Part shown: positions 1 through 8,783 of the stretch, in pieces
How the letters are laid out: each line of letters begins with the position of its first letter
Numbering within the stretch: the first letter of the stretch is position 1
Assembly (NCBI RefSeq): GCF_001570985.1
Contig: NZ_BCSS01000012.1
Span: forward strand, 1-64,000
Reading direction: 5' to 3'
Source of the DNA: Janibacter limosus NBRC 16128
GTDB taxonomy: Bacteria; Actinomycetota; Actinomycetes; Actinomycetales; Dermatophilaceae
Length of the DNA: 64,000 bases
Position numbers and translations under genes: made by a program
Notes under the pieces: generated by a model
Databases searched by the model: none
Seen by the model: the letters and a program-made list of their open reading frames with translations, nothing else
What the model was told of the DNA's origin: nothing

Positions 1-1020
1 CCCGACGCTCATCGGCAGGCGGGGCCCGGTGCGTTGGGCCAGCTCCGCCATCCGCGGTGAGAGGAGCAGGAGCAGGACGGTGACGGGCAGCGTCGCCAGA
101 CCGGACGCGAGAGGGCTCCAGCCCGCGGAGGTCTGCAGCTGGATGACCAGGACGAACATCATCGACCCCAGCGCCCCGTAGACGAGGAAGGTCATCAGGT
201 TGGCGGCGGCGAAGACCGGTGAGCGAAACAGGGCGAAGGGGACGAGGGGCCGGCTTGCGCGGGTTTCGGCGATGACGAACCCGACCACCCCGAGGACCAC
301 GACGGTGCCGGCGAGGGCGAGGGCCGCTCCCTTCGCCCCGGGGCCGCTGGTGAGCACCCAGGTGAGGGCCCCGAGAGTGACCACGGTGGCTCCCGCACCA
401 GCGAGGTCGAAGGAGCCGGTCGACTCGACATCACGCGACTCGGGCACCGCGAACAGGGACAACGCGATGACGCCCGCGCACAGGGGGACGTTGACGGCGA
501 AGATCCAGTGCCAGGACAGGTGGTCGAGGATCCAACCACCCACGAAGGGGCCGATGGCCGTTGCGATCCCTGACACCCCGGCCCACGTGCCGATGGCCCA
601 CGGGCGATCGCGCGGGTGGAAGGAGCTCTGGATGATGGCCAACCCGCCGGGAGTCAGCAAGGCAGCGCCGACGCCCTGCAGCATCCGGGCCATGATCAGC
701 CAGTCCGTGCTCGGCGCCATCGCGCAGCCGAGGGAGGCCAGGGCAAACCAGGCCATGCCGACGAGGTAGACCCGGCGACGACCCCACCGGTCACCGAGCC
801 CGCCACCGACCAGGACCAGCGAGGCGAGGGTGAGGACATAGCCGTTGTTGATCCACTGCAGCCCGCTCAGGCTCGAGCCCAGGTCACGCCCGATCGTCGG
901 CAGCGCGATCCCGACGATCGTCCCGTCGAGGAGGGCGACCCCCGAGCCGATCGTCACCGCGGCCAACGTGAGCAGACCGCGGCGGGAGGTGCGCTCGAGC
1001 AGTGGAGCAGGGGTCGTCAT
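1..1020 (-). CDS. MFS drug/solute exporter, DHA2 (14-TMS) type, C-terminus cut by window edge
   Basis: A proton-driven inner-membrane exporter of the EmrB/QacA (DHA2) family is indicated. Translating inward from the ATG at 1020 gives 340 residues without a stop before the window edge, so the C-terminal part is missing. Near the N-terminus is the DHA2 signature LLDGTIVGIALPTIG, followed by motif A (GGGLGDRWGRRR) and the antiporter motif C-like segment GIATAIGPFVGGW. Repeated hydrophobic stretches fit transmembrane helices. It is divergent from dcd with 37 nt between starts, and a GATGAT box 6 nt before the ATG could allow a leaderless transcript. The substrate cannot be told from sequence. The family call is firm. 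Confidence 0.85.
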   Translation of the reverse strand, partial: MTTPAPLLERTSRRGLLTLAAVTIGSGVALLDGTIVGIALPTIGRDLGSSLSGLQWINNGYVLTLASLVLVGGGLGDRWGRRRVYLVGMAWFALASLGCAMAPSTDWLIMARMLQGVGAALLTPGGLAIIQSSFHPRDRPWAIGTWAGVSGIATAIGPFVGGWILDHLSWHWIFAVNVPLCAGVIALSLFAVPESRDVESTGSFDLAGAGATVVTLGALTWVLTSGPGAKGAALALAGTVVVLGVVGFVIAETRASRPLVPFALFRSPVFAAANLMTFLVYGALGSMMFVLVIQLQTSAGWSPLASGLATLPVTVLLLLLSPRMAELAQRTGPRLPMSVG

Positions 1021-1057
1021 ACGTCGATCATCCGCCATCGTCGCCTAGGGTCGATCC

Positions 1058-1633
1058 ATGCTGCTCTCCGACAGGGACATCCGGGCCGAAATCGATCGTG
1101 GACGGGTCGCGCTCGACCCGTGGGACCCGGCGATGGTCCAGCCGAGCAGCGTCGACGTGCGGCTGGACAAGTTCTTCCGCCTTTTCGACAACCACAAGTA
1201 CCCGGTCATCGACCCCGCCGCCGACCAGCCCGAGCTGACGCGACTCATCGAGGTCGAGCCGGACGAGGGCTTCGTCCTGCACCCCGGTGAGTTCGTCCTC
1301 GGCTCCACCCTGGAGACCGTGACGCTGCCCGACGACCTCGCCGCTCGGGTCGAGGGCAAGTCCTCGCTGGGTCGCCTCGGCCTGCTGACCCATGCCACGG
1401 CGGGCTTCGTCGACCCCGGCTTCTCCGGCCACGTGACCCTCGAGCTGAGCAATGTCGCGACCCTGCCGATCCGCCTGTGGCCGGGGATGAAGGTCGGACA
1501 GCTGTGCTTCTTCCGCCTGTCCTCCCCGGCGGAGCACCCGTACGGGTCAGGGGTCTACGGCTCGCACTACCAGGGACAGCGCGGACCGACCGCCAGCCGG
1601 TCCTTCGCCAACTTCCACCGGACCGACCTGTGA
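1058..1633 (+). CDS. dcd: dCTP deaminase (probably bifunctional, dUMP-forming)
   Basis: Deaminates dCTP in the cytosol for dTMP synthesis. The 191-residue product has the usual length and carries [19 protein letters not shown] followed by [16 protein letters not shown], the substrate-binding/catalytic region with the general-base Glu in the GHVTLELSN strand. It ends in [16 protein letters not shown], very like the mycobacterial enzyme that makes dUMP directly (combined deaminase and dUTPase); bifunctionality is inferred from that resemblance. The start is supported by a TAGGGT box at 1046-1051, exactly 6 nt before the ATG with no Shine-Dalgarno, suggesting a leaderless message. The next gene follows after 20 nt. 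Confidence 0.95.
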   Translation: MLLSDRDIRAEIDRGRVALDPWDPAMVQPSSVDVRLDKFFRLFDNHKYPVIDPAADQPELTRLIEVEPDEGFVLHPGEFVLGSTLETVTLPDDLAARVEGKSSLGRLGLLTHATAGFVDPGFSGHVTLELSNVATLPIRLWPGMKVGQLCFFRLSSPAEHPYGSGVYGSHYQGQRGPTASRSFANFHRTDL

Positions 1634-1653
1634 CCCATGAGTAACATCAGGGG

Positions 1654-3144
1654 ATGAGCGCCGACACGCACCTCCCGACCGCCTACGACGAGACCCGTGA
1701 GGAGCACGACAGCCGCCGGGTGTCCGCCTTCGCCGACGACGCGCTCGGCACGCTCGATGCGACCGGCGTCGCCGAGGCGATCCGGTCCGGGAGCATCAGC
1801 GCGAGCGAGGCCGTCGAGGCGGCCATCGCTCGGGTCGCTGCTGTCGACCCGGAGCTCGGCGCGACGACCGTCGACGACCACGAGCGGGCGCGTAGGCGGG
1901 CCGAGCACCTGCCGACCGGGACGTCCGCTCCCTTCGCCGGGGTGCCGACGGCCTTCAAGGACAACGTGCCGGTCGCGGGTCTGCCGATGACGGCCGGGTC
2001 CCGCGCCCTGTCGCCCACCCCCAAGACCGTCGACTCCGCGATCGTGCGGCAGGTCCTGTCGACCGGGGTCATCCCCGTCGCGACCACGACCTGTCCTCCC
2101 TTCGGTTGGACCGCGACGACCGAGCGCCCGGGGGGCCAGGTGACGCGCAACCCGTGGGCGACTGGCTACTCCTCCGGCGGGTCCTCGGGTGGCTCTGCGG
2201 CGCTCGTGGCGTCGGGTGCGCTGCCGATCGCCCACGGCAATGACGGTGGTGGCTCCATCCGCATCCCTGCGGCAGCCTGCGGTCTCGTCGGTCTGAAGGT
2301 CACCCGGGGGCGGCTGCTCGGCGAGCCCGCGACCGACAAGGCCCCGGTCAAGATCGTCGTCAACGGCGTGCTCACGAGGAGTGTGCGGGACACCGCGACC
2401 TTCCTTGCCGCCGCCGAGCGCTTCCAGCCCTCGGGCAAGCTGCCCGAGGTGGGTCTCGTCGAGGGGCCGGGCGCGCGACGGTTGCGCATCGGGATGATGG
2501 TCGACTCGCCTCTGGTGCCCCCCACGGACCCGCAGACCCGAGAGGCCGTCGAGGCGGCCGGCCGGCTGCTGGAGAGCCTGGGTCACACCGTCGACCCCGA
2601 CCTCGATGTCGCGGTTCCCGAGTTCTTCAAGACCGACTTCGAGGACTACTGGGGCCTGCTGGCGCTCAGCTCCGCCATGCAGGGAGCGAGCATCTACGGC
2701 AAGGGCTTCGACGCCAGCCAGCTCGATCCCTTCACCCTCGGTCTGGCGGCTCGTGCCAAGAAGCGCCTGTACCGCCTCCCGCTGGCGATCGCTCGGCTCG
2801 GCCTGACCGGCCTCGCCGCGGACCGGCTCTTCCCCGCGCCCGCAGACCTCGTCCTCACCCCGACGCTCGCGCACACCACCCCCCGCATCGGATACCTGTC
2901 CGGCGACCTCGACTTCGAGACCCACTTCAGCCGACTGCCTCCATACGTCGGCTTCACCCCGCTGCACAACGCGAGCGGTCAGCCTTCGATCTCGCTGCCG
3001 CTCGGTCGCACCGACGACGGCCGTCCGATCGGTGTGATGCTCTCGGCCCGCAAGGGCCAGGAGCGTCTCCTGCTGGAGCTGGCCTTCGAGCTGGAAGCCG
3101 CCGCCCCCTTCGCCCGCATCGACGGCGCCGCCGCGAGCGCCTGA
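1654..3144 (+). CDS. Amidase-signature family amidase
   Basis: A 496-residue cytosolic hydrolase of the amidase-signature family, which cleaves amide bonds through a Ser-cisSer-Lys triad. Visible landmarks are Lys102 in FKDN, the Gly/Ser-rich GYSSGGSSGGSAALVASG around residues 171-188 (cis-Ser), and the nucleophile Ser201 in GNDGGGSIRIPA. It has full length and no signal peptide. The C-terminal PSISLPLG...PIGVML stretch is typical of indole-acetamide/6-aminohexanoate-type amidases. It is not a GatA, since no gatB or gatC lies nearby. A TAACAT box at 1642-1647 lies 6 nt from the ATG, so leaderless initiation is possible. Its stop abuts the stop of the convergent next gene. The substrate is unknown. 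Confidence 0.88.
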   Translation: MSADTHLPTAYDETREEHDSRRVSAFADDALGTLDATGVAEAIRSGSISASEAVEAAIARVAAVDPELGATTVDDHERARRRAEHLPTGTSAPFAGVPTAFKDNVPVAGLPMTAGSRALSPTPKTVDSAIVRQVLSTGVIPVATTTCPPFGWTATTERPGGQVTRNPWATGYSSGGSSGGSAALVASGALPIAHGNDGGGSIRIPAAACGLVGLKVTRGRLLGEPATDKAPVKIVVNGVLTRSVRDTATFLAAAERFQPSGKLPEVGLVEGPGARRLRIGMMVDSPLVPPTDPQTREAVEAAGRLLESLGHTVDPDLDVAVPEFFKTDFEDYWGLLALSSAMQGASIYGKGFDASQLDPFTLGLAARAKKRLYRLPLAIARLGLTGLAADRLFPAPADLVLTPTLAHTTPRIGYLSGDLDFETHFSRLPPYVGFTPLHNASGQPSISLPLGRTDDGRPIGVMLSARKGQERLLLELAFELEAAAPFARIDGAAASA

Positions 3145-4110
3145 TCAGTCCAGCGCCACCGTCGCCGTGAGGGCGCGGTGGTCGCTGCCGCGCTCGCGGG
3201 TGACCACGAGGTCGGTGCAGGTCGCGTCACGCGTCAGCACGTGGTCGATGGGTACGGGGGCGAAGCCGGCGCCCCGCGTGCGCCCCCACGTCCCGGGGAA
3301 GCCCGACCCGAGCTGGGTGGTGCAGTCGCGCAGACCACTGCGGCGCACGAAGTCGCGGAAGGCGACCGCGCTCGGTGGCGCGTTGAGATCGCCGAGCACG
3401 ATCACCGGACCGTCGGCAGCCTCCGTGGCGGTGCGAAGGGAGTCCAGCCCCTCTCCCCACCGCTCGGCCGCGAAGAAGGCGGGATTCTGCAGTCGGGTGC
3501 CGATGACGCTCACCTCGGCCCGGCCAGAGCGCAGCCGCAGGATGCTGCCCGGCTGGCGGCCGGCGAGGGGCTCGGTCGCGACCACCCGCCACGGAGCGCG
3601 GACCCACACGTCGACGTCGGCCTCGATGTAGTCGTCGTGGTCGCTGTCGGCGAGATGCCACTGCGGCCCGAGCGCCCGACCCAGCCCCGCGGTGCGGTCC
3701 GGCGCCCACTCCTGGAGCGCGAGCACGTCCACCCCCTCCGCCAGGTCCACGAGCTCGGCGTCGGTGGGACCGGCCCACGCGGTGTTGAGCGTCGCGACGC
3801 TGATCGTGGGGGAGCCCGGAACCACCCGGTGGCCGTCGGCGACCACGTGGTCGAGCAGGGGCACCTGACTGGCCAGGAGACCTGCAGCGAGGGCGAGCCG
3901 CCACCACCGGTGGTGGCGCCACGGCAGCAGGGCCGCGCCCACGGCCACGAGGAGGATCGCGGGCAGCCCGGCCGCGAGGACCACCCCGACGCTCGTGCGT
4001 CCGTCATTGGCGTGCATGAGGACGATGGCGAGCACGCACAGGACCAGCACGGTGAGCGTCGCCCATGCTGCCGCCGTCCCCCAGCGTGTCCTGGGCCTGT
4101 CAGTCGTCAT
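3145..4110 (-). CDS. Membrane-anchored endonuclease/exonuclease/phosphatase (EEP) family hydrolase
   Basis: A 321-residue protein with three hydrophobic helices in the first ~85 residues, then an EEP (DNase I-like) fold domain. Metal and catalytic landmarks in order are NTAWAG, LQEWAPDR (metal-binding Glu), GTRLQNP, GDLNAPP, IDHVL and the terminal GSDHRAL (catalytic Asp-His). The extra-cytoplasmic domain could cleave a phosphodiester in lipid or nucleic acid; the substrate is not predictable. I chose the ATG at 4110 rather than upstream in-frame starts because it places the first membrane helix close to the N-terminus. The stop codon directly abuts that of the amidase (convergent, zero spacing), so the pair lacks room for a terminator. 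Confidence 0.85.
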   Translation of the reverse strand: MTTDRPRTRWGTAAAWATLTVLVLCVLAIVLMHANDGRTSVGVVLAAGLPAILLVAVGAALLPWRHHRWWRLALAAGLLASQVPLLDHVVADGHRVVPGSPTISVATLNTAWAGPTDAELVDLAEGVDVLALQEWAPDRTAGLGRALGPQWHLADSDHDDYIEADVDVWVRAPWRVVATEPLAGRQPGSILRLRSGRAEVSVIGTRLQNPAFFAAERWGEGLDSLRTATEAADGPVIVLGDLNAPPSAVAFRDFVRRSGLRDCTTQLGSGFPGTWGRTRGAGFAPVPIDHVLTRDATCTDLVVTRERGSDHRALTATVALD

Positions 4111-4171
4111 AGCGAGGTCAGTGTGCCAGCCCGCGCCCCAGCCTCCCCGGGGCCTGTGCCAAGGTGTCGGC

Positions 4172-5206
4172 ATGTCTGACTTCGCTCCCGGACCGACCGG
4201 CACCGACGAGGTGCTCTTCGCCGTCGATGGATCCCTCGGCAGGATCCTGCTCAACCGGCCCCGCGCCATCAACTCCCTGACCCGCGACATGGTCGTGGCG
4301 GTCCGCGCGCAGCTGCTCGCCTGGGCGCAGGACGACGCGGTGGACGTCGTCTCGATCGAGGGCGCCGGCGAGCGCGGGTTCTGCGCAGGAGGCGACGTCC
4401 GCGCAGTCCGCGAGGCTCACCTGGCGGGCACCAGTGGGGGAGTGGACTTCTGGGCCGATGAGTACGTCCTGGATGCGCAGATCGCCGAGTACCCCAAGCC
4501 CGTGGTCGCCCTCATGGACGGCGTCGTCATGGGCGGCGGGCTCGGCATCTCCATGTTTGCCGCCGCTCGCTGGACCACCGAGCGCTCGCGAGTCGCCATG
4601 CCTGAGACGATCATCGGCTTCTTCCCCGATGTCGCCGCGACCTACCTGCTCTCCCGCGCACCGGGGGAGACCGGGACTCACGTCGCCATGACCGGGACGA
4701 CCTTCACCGGGGCTGACGCGGTGTACCTCGGCCTCGCCGATGCCGTCGTCGACCACACGCTCCTGCCGCATCTCGTGCAGGCCATTGCCGGCGGAGGTCC
4801 TGTCGAGCCGGTGCCTGCCGGAGCCGGGACGAGCGAGGACAGTGCTCTCGCTGCCGCCCGCGGCTGGATCGACGAGTGCTACGCCGGTGACGACCCGGCG
4901 GCGATCCTGCGCCGGCTGCGCGCCCACGACCACCCTGACGCCCGCGCTGCAGCCGAGGAGATCTCCCAGCGCTCGCCCTTGTCCGTGGCCGTCACCCTCG
5001 AGGCGCTGCGCCGGGCCGAGCACGCAGGGTCGGTGCGAGAGGTGCTGGAGACCGACACGCTCGTCGCGCGCGGCCTGCTGGTGCGCGGCGACTTCGACGA
5101 AGGGGTGCGCGCCCTGCTCGTCGACAAGGACAGGCAGCCGCGTTGGGGCCACGACTCGTTGGAAAACGTCTCCCGTGCAGAGGTGCTGGCGGTCTTCTCG
5201 GGTTAG
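4172..5206 (+). CDS. 3-hydroxyisobutyryl-CoA hydrolase-like enoyl-CoA hydratase family protein
   Basis: A 344-residue crotonase-fold enzyme. The block GAGERGFCAGGDVRAVRE, then VVMGGGLG, and PETIIGFFPDVAATYLLSR followed by TFTGADAVYLGLAD match the 3-hydroxyisobutyryl-CoA hydrolase subgroup better than classical enoyl-CoA hydratases. That enzyme releases 3-hydroxyisobutyrate from its CoA ester in valine breakdown. The C-terminal ECH_2 extension (SPLSVAVTLEALRRAE...RGLLVRGDFDEGVRALLVDK) is also characteristic. The ATG at 4172 is preferred because the conserved domain begins about 10 residues later. It could work with the acyl-CoA dehydrogenases and IcmF elsewhere in this window. The osmoprotectant operon starts 54 nt downstream. 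Confidence 0.85.
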   Translation: MSDFAPGPTGTDEVLFAVDGSLGRILLNRPRAINSLTRDMVVAVRAQLLAWAQDDAVDVVSIEGAGERGFCAGGDVRAVREAHLAGTSGGVDFWADEYVLDAQIAEYPKPVVALMDGVVMGGGLGISMFAAARWTTERSRVAMPETIIGFFPDVAATYLLSRAPGETGTHVAMTGTTFTGADAVYLGLADAVVDHTLLPHLVQAIAGGGPVEPVPAGAGTSEDSALAAARGWIDECYAGDDPAAILRRLRAHDHPDARAAAEEISQRSPLSVAVTLEALRRAEHAGSVREVLETDTLVARGLLVRGDFDEGVRALLVDKDRQPRWGHDSLENVSRAEVLAVFSG

Positions 5207-5260
5207 GTTGGAAGACCACGCGGCGTCACTGCCCGCGCGACCTGATGGGACGGGTGCCGG

Positions 5261-6394
5261 ATGATTCGGCTCGACGGCGTCACCAAGCAGTACCCCGATG
5301 GCACGGTTGCCGTCGACGACCTCAGCCTGACCGCGCCCGACCGAGCCATCACCGTGCTCGTCGGCCCGTCCGGCTGTGGCAAGACGACCACGCTGCGGAT
5401 GATCAACCGGATGATCGAGCCGACCTCGGGGTCCGTGACGATCGACGGCCAGGACGTCCTGGCGATGGATGCTGCGGAGCTGCGCCGTGGGATCGGCTAT
5501 GTCATCCAGCACGGCGGCCTCTTTCCCCACCACACGGTCGAGCGCAATGTCGCGGCCGTGCCCCTGCTGCTCGGCACCCCCAAGAAGCGCGCCATCACCC
5601 GCGCACGTGAACTGCTCGAGCTCGTCGGGCTCGACCCGGCGCTCGGACGGCGCTACCCCAGCCAGCTCTCCGGGGGGCAGCAGCAGCGCGTCGGCGTCGC
5701 TCGTGCGCTCGCGGCCGACCCGCCGGTCATGCTCATGGACGAACCCTTCTCCGCCGTCGACCCCGTGGTGCGTGAGCAGCTGCAGGACGAGTTCCTCCGC
5801 CTGCAGGGCGAGCTCGGCAAGACGATCGTCATGGTCACCCACGACATCGACGAAGCGATCAAGCTCGGTGACCACGTCGCCGTGCTCCAGGTGGGTGGGC
5901 GCATCGCACAGCTGGCCCGACCGGCCGAGCTCCTCGCCCATCCAGCGGACAACTTCGTCGCCGACTTCCTCGGCCGTGACCGGGGCTACCGGGCGCTCGG
6001 CTTCGACAGTGCTCGCGTCCCCCTGCACGACGAGCCGACGGTCCGCCTCGGGGCGAGCGTCGCGGATGCGACGGCCACCGCCGGGAGGGACGGCTGGGTC
6101 CTCGTCGTCGACGATCGCCGTCACCCCAAGGGGTGGGCGCGACCCGTGGACCTGCCAGGCGTTGGGAGCATCGACGAGCGGTCGTTGGCGCTCGGCGGCA
6201 CCCTGGCGCGGGTGGACGGCCCCCTGCGGCTGGTCCTGGACGCCGCGCTCTCCTCACCGAGCCGGCGTGGCGTGGTCGTCGACGGCGACGGCGCGCTCGC
6301 GGGAACCTGCCGGGCCACAGAGGTCCTGTCCGTGATCGAGACTCGGGAGCGACCGAGCGAGCCCGGCGAACCCGTCTCGCACTCGGCGCAGTGA
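5261..6394 (+). CDS. Osmoprotectant (quaternary amine) ABC transporter ATPase, OpuCA/ProV type
   Basis: The ATP-hydrolysing subunit of a glycine betaine/choline/carnitine importer. In 377 residues it has Walker A GPSGCGKTT (~38-46), Q-loop, signature LSGGQQQRVGVARALA, Walker B VMLMDEPFSAVD and the H-loop VTHDIDEA. A C-terminal ~110-residue region (DGWVLVVDDRRHPKGWARP ... GVVVDGDGALAGTCRATEVL) fits a pair of CBS-like modules, which in OpuA/OpuC regulate transport by ionic strength. It is the first gene of a tightly coupled four-gene operon: one nucleotide to the next gene, then 4-nt overlaps. A 54-nt gap separates it from the upstream hydrolase, so read-through is possible. Confidence 0.92.
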   Translation: MIRLDGVTKQYPDGTVAVDDLSLTAPDRAITVLVGPSGCGKTTTLRMINRMIEPTSGSVTIDGQDVLAMDAAELRRGIGYVIQHGGLFPHHTVERNVAAVPLLLGTPKKRAITRARELLELVGLDPALGRRYPSQLSGGQQQRVGVARALAADPPVMLMDEPFSAVDPVVREQLQDEFLRLQGELGKTIVMVTHDIDEAIKLGDHVAVLQVGGRIAQLARPAELLAHPADNFVADFLGRDRGYRALGFDSARVPLHDEPTVRLGASVADATATAGRDGWVLVVDDRRHPKGWARPVDLPGVGSIDERSLALGGTLARVDGPLRLVLDAALSSPSRRGVVVDGDGALAGTCRATEVLSVIETRERPSEPGEPVSHSAQ

Positions 6395-6395
6395 C

Positions 6396-7046
6396 ATGAG
6401 CTGGATCCTCGACCACCTCGACGACATCCTGTCGCTCACCCTGCGGCACGCGTGGCTCGCCGGGGTGCCGCTCGTGATCGGGCTGCTCATCTCCCTTCCG
6501 CTCGGGTGGTTGGCCAACCGTCACCGCCGGCTGCGCGGCGCCGTGATCGTCGGGGCCGGGTTGCTCTACACGATCCCCTCGCTGGCGCTCTTCGTCCTCA
6601 TGCCGCTCCTGCTGGGCACCGGCATCCTCGACCCGATCAATGTCGTCGTCGCGATGACGATCTACACGATCGCCCTGCTCGTGCGCTCGGTCGTCGACGG
6701 CCTCGGCTCGGTGCCCGAGGAGGTCGCTCGATCCGCGACGGCCATGGGCTTCACGCCGGTGCGGCGCTTCTTCGGGGTCGACCTGCCACTGGCGGTCCCC
6801 GTCATCGCCGCCGGCCTACGGGTGGCCGCCGTCAGCAATGTCTCGATCGTCTCCATCGCCTCCCTCATCGGCGTCAACCAGCTCGGTGACCTGCTCGTCG
6901 ACGGGTACAACCGGGCGATCAGTGGCGAGCTCGTCGCAGGCATCCTCGGCTGTGTCCTCCTCGCGCTGGTCCTCGACCTGGCCATCCGCCTGCTGGAGCG
7001 CGCGCTCACCCCGTGGCGCCGCGCGGGCCAGGGGGGTGCCGCATGA
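6396..7046 (+). CDS. Osmoprotectant ABC transporter permease (OpuCB-like)
   Basis: A 216-residue inner-membrane permease of the BPD_transp_1 fold with about six hydrophobic segments. The coupling-helix (EAA) region reads VPEEVARSATAMGFTPVRRFFGVDLPLAVPVIAAG, typical of the OpuCB/OpuCD pair (motif EAAxGMGxxxxQ.. in degenerate form). It starts one nucleotide after the ATPase stop and its TGA overlaps the next ATG, so translation is coupled. With the second permease it forms the heterodimeric channel. Confidence 0.9.
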   Translation: MSWILDHLDDILSLTLRHAWLAGVPLVIGLLISLPLGWLANRHRRLRGAVIVGAGLLYTIPSLALFVLMPLLLGTGILDPINVVVAMTIYTIALLVRSVVDGLGSVPEEVARSATAMGFTPVRRFFGVDLPLAVPVIAAGLRVAAVSNVSIVSIASLIGVNQLGDLLVDGYNRAISGELVAGILGCVLLALVLDLAIRLLERALTPWRRAGQGGAA

Positions 7047-7777
7047 TCGGGTCGATCATCGACTGGCTGACGAGCAGCGCGAGCTGGTCGGGCGCCGACG
7101 GCATCCTCGCCCGGTTGCTCGAGCACATCGGCTACACCCTCCTGGTCCTGGTCATCGCGGCGCTCATCGCCATCCCGCTCGGCTTGTGGATCGGCCACAC
7201 CGGTCGGGGGCGCTGGATGGTCACGGCCGCCAACGCACTGCGGGCGGTGCCGACGCTCGGTCTGCTCTTCGCGCTCACGCTCGTGCTGCTGCCCCGTCTG
7301 CCGGGTGACGCGGCCTTCCTCGTCCCCAGCGTCATCGTCCTCGTGCTGCTCGCCGTCCCGGCGATCCTCTCCGGCACCTACGCAGGGGTCGAGGCCGTCG
7401 ACCCTGCAGCGCGCGATGCAGCGCGGGGGATCGGCATGACCGGCAGCCAGGTGCTGTGGAAGGTCGAGCTGCCCATCGCGCTGCCGCTGCTCATCTCGGG
7501 CCTACGCGCCGCCGTCCTGCAGGTCGTCGCCACCGCGACCGTCGCTGCCTATGTCGGGCTCGGTGGTCTCGGGCGATTCCTCATCGATGGACTCGCCACG
7601 CAGGACTACGCGAGCACCGCCGGCGGCGCGCTCCTCGTGGCCGTCCTCGCCCTCGCGCTGGATGCCCCCTTCGCGCTGCTCGAACGTCTCGTGGTCTCCC
7701 CGGGACTCACCGGCCGCACTCGCCCCCTTCGCCCGTCCGAACCCAACCGCACCGCTCCCGCTGGAGGAACCCCATGA
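7043..7777 (+). CDS. Osmoprotectant ABC transporter permease (OpuCD-like)
   Basis: The second membrane subunit, 244 residues, with about six membrane spans (LLVLVIAALIAIPLGLWIG, VIVLVLLAVPAILSGTY and others). Its EAA-type loop is VDPAARDAARGIGMTGSQVLWKVELPIALPLLISG, which contacts the ATPase. The start ATG at 7043 overlaps the previous stop (ATGA), and the same overlap joins it to the substrate-binding gene at 7774. An upstream in-frame start inside the previous gene would only add residues encoded in overlap, so the ATGA start is preferred. The C-terminus is Pro/Thr-rich and hydrophilic. Confidence 0.9.
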   Translation: MIGSIIDWLTSSASWSGADGILARLLEHIGYTLLVLVIAALIAIPLGLWIGHTGRGRWMVTAANALRAVPTLGLLFALTLVLLPRLPGDAAFLVPSVIVLVLLAVPAILSGTYAGVEAVDPAARDAARGIGMTGSQVLWKVELPIALPLLISGLRAAVLQVVATATVAAYVGLGGLGRFLIDGLATQDYASTAGGALLVAVLALALDAPFALLERLVVSPGLTGRTRPLRPSEPNRTAPAGGTP

Positions 7778-8715
7778 GCTCGACCACCCACCCCCGTCGA
7801 CGGGTGCGCACTGCCGCACTCGCGCTCACCATGGCCGGCGCGCTCGGCCTGTCCGCCTGTGGTGGAGGCGGTGACCCGCTCTCCAACTCCTCCTCGAGCG
7901 AAGGGGGCGACGCAGCCTCGGGCGACATCGTCGTCGGCTCCGCCGACTTCTCGGAGTCAATCCTGCTCGCGCACATCTATGCCGGCGCACTCAAGGCCGA
8001 CGGGGTCAACGCCACGACCAAGACGGGCATCGGCTCACGCGAGGTCTACCTCAAGGCGCTCGACGAGGGCTCGGTCGACGTCCTGCCGGAGTACACCGGC
8101 GGCCTGGCGCTGTACTACGACAAGGAGTTCGCCGAGACCGATCCCGACAAGACCTACGACGCCCTGGCGGACCTGCTGCCCGAGGGGACGAGTGTCCTGG
8201 AGAAGTCTGCGGCCGAGGACAAGGACTCCATCGTCGTCACCAAGGAGACGGCAGACAGCAAGTCCCTCACGACCATGGAGGACCTGAGCAAGGTCGCCGG
8301 TGAGATGACGCTGGGTGCGCCGTCGGAGTTCAAGACCCGGTCCCAGGGCATCCCCGGGTTGAAGAAGTCCTATGGCATCGAATTCAAGAGCTTCCGGCCG
8401 CTCAAGCCCGGGCAGGCCACCAACGGCGCGCTCAAGAACGGCCAGATCCAGGCGGCCAACATCTTCAGCACGGACCCGGCGATCGCGGACAACGGTTTCG
8501 TCGTCCTCGAGGACACCAAGAAGCTCTTCGGCAGCCAAAATGTCGTCCCGCTCGTGCGCGATGACGCCAAGGAGCAGGTCGCCAAGACCCTGGACGAGGT
8601 CTCGACGAAGCTCACCACCGACAAGTTGTCGCAGATGCTCAAGCGCACCGACATCGACAAGGAGGACCCGGACAAGGTGGCCGCGGACTTCCTCAAGGAG
8701 GAGGGGCTCGACTGA
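7774..8715 (+). CDS. Quaternary-amine-binding lipoprotein of the OpuC-type transporter
   Basis: The extracellular substrate receptor, 313 residues. The N-terminus has Arg residues, a hydrophobic core and the lipobox LSAC with Cys29 as lipidation site, then a Gly/Ser linker. The mature part (DIVVGSADFSESILLAHIYA, REVYLKALDEGSVDVLPEYTGG) is the OpuAC/QAT fold that binds glycine betaine, carnitine or choline in an aromatic cage. The start is the ATG overlapping the permease stop (ATGA). A GGAGG-like site (ctggaggaacccc) precedes it, so it may be translated more strongly than the upstream genes, as is usual for receptors. A strong hairpin follows the stop. Confidence 0.92.
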   Translation: MSSTTHPRRRVRTAALALTMAGALGLSACGGGGDPLSNSSSSEGGDAASGDIVVGSADFSESILLAHIYAGALKADGVNATTKTGIGSREVYLKALDEGSVDVLPEYTGGLALYYDKEFAETDPDKTYDALADLLPEGTSVLEKSAAEDKDSIVVTKETADSKSLTTMEDLSKVAGEMTLGAPSEFKTRSQGIPGLKKSYGIEFKSFRPLKPGQATNGALKNGQIQAANIFSTDPAIADNGFVVLEDTKKLFGSQNVVPLVRDDAKEQVAKTLDEVSTKLTTDKLSQMLKRTDIDKEDPDKVAADFLKEEGLD

Positions 8716-8732
8716 CGGACCCCTGACGACGA

Positions 8733-8772
8733 CGAAGGGCGCCGCCCACCTCATGGTGGACGGCGCCCTTCG
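8733..8772. terminator. Hairpin between opposing opuC-type and HdrD-like genes
   Basis: Arms starting acgaagggcgccg and ending cggcgcccttcgt pair around a 4-nt loop with five additional inner pairs. It lies 17 nt after the receptor stop and 11 nt from the convergent stop, so it can serve both genes. There is no U-tract, as is usual in very GC-rich actinobacteria. The right arm continues into CATG, matching several other hairpins in this window. Confidence 0.8.
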
Positions 8773-8783
8773 TCATGCGTGGA

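Noticed and set aside
4118-6124. Minus-strand 668-codon frame opposite the hydrolase and ABC ATPase
   Set aside because: It crosses two real genes and their spacer, with no ribosome site or motif.
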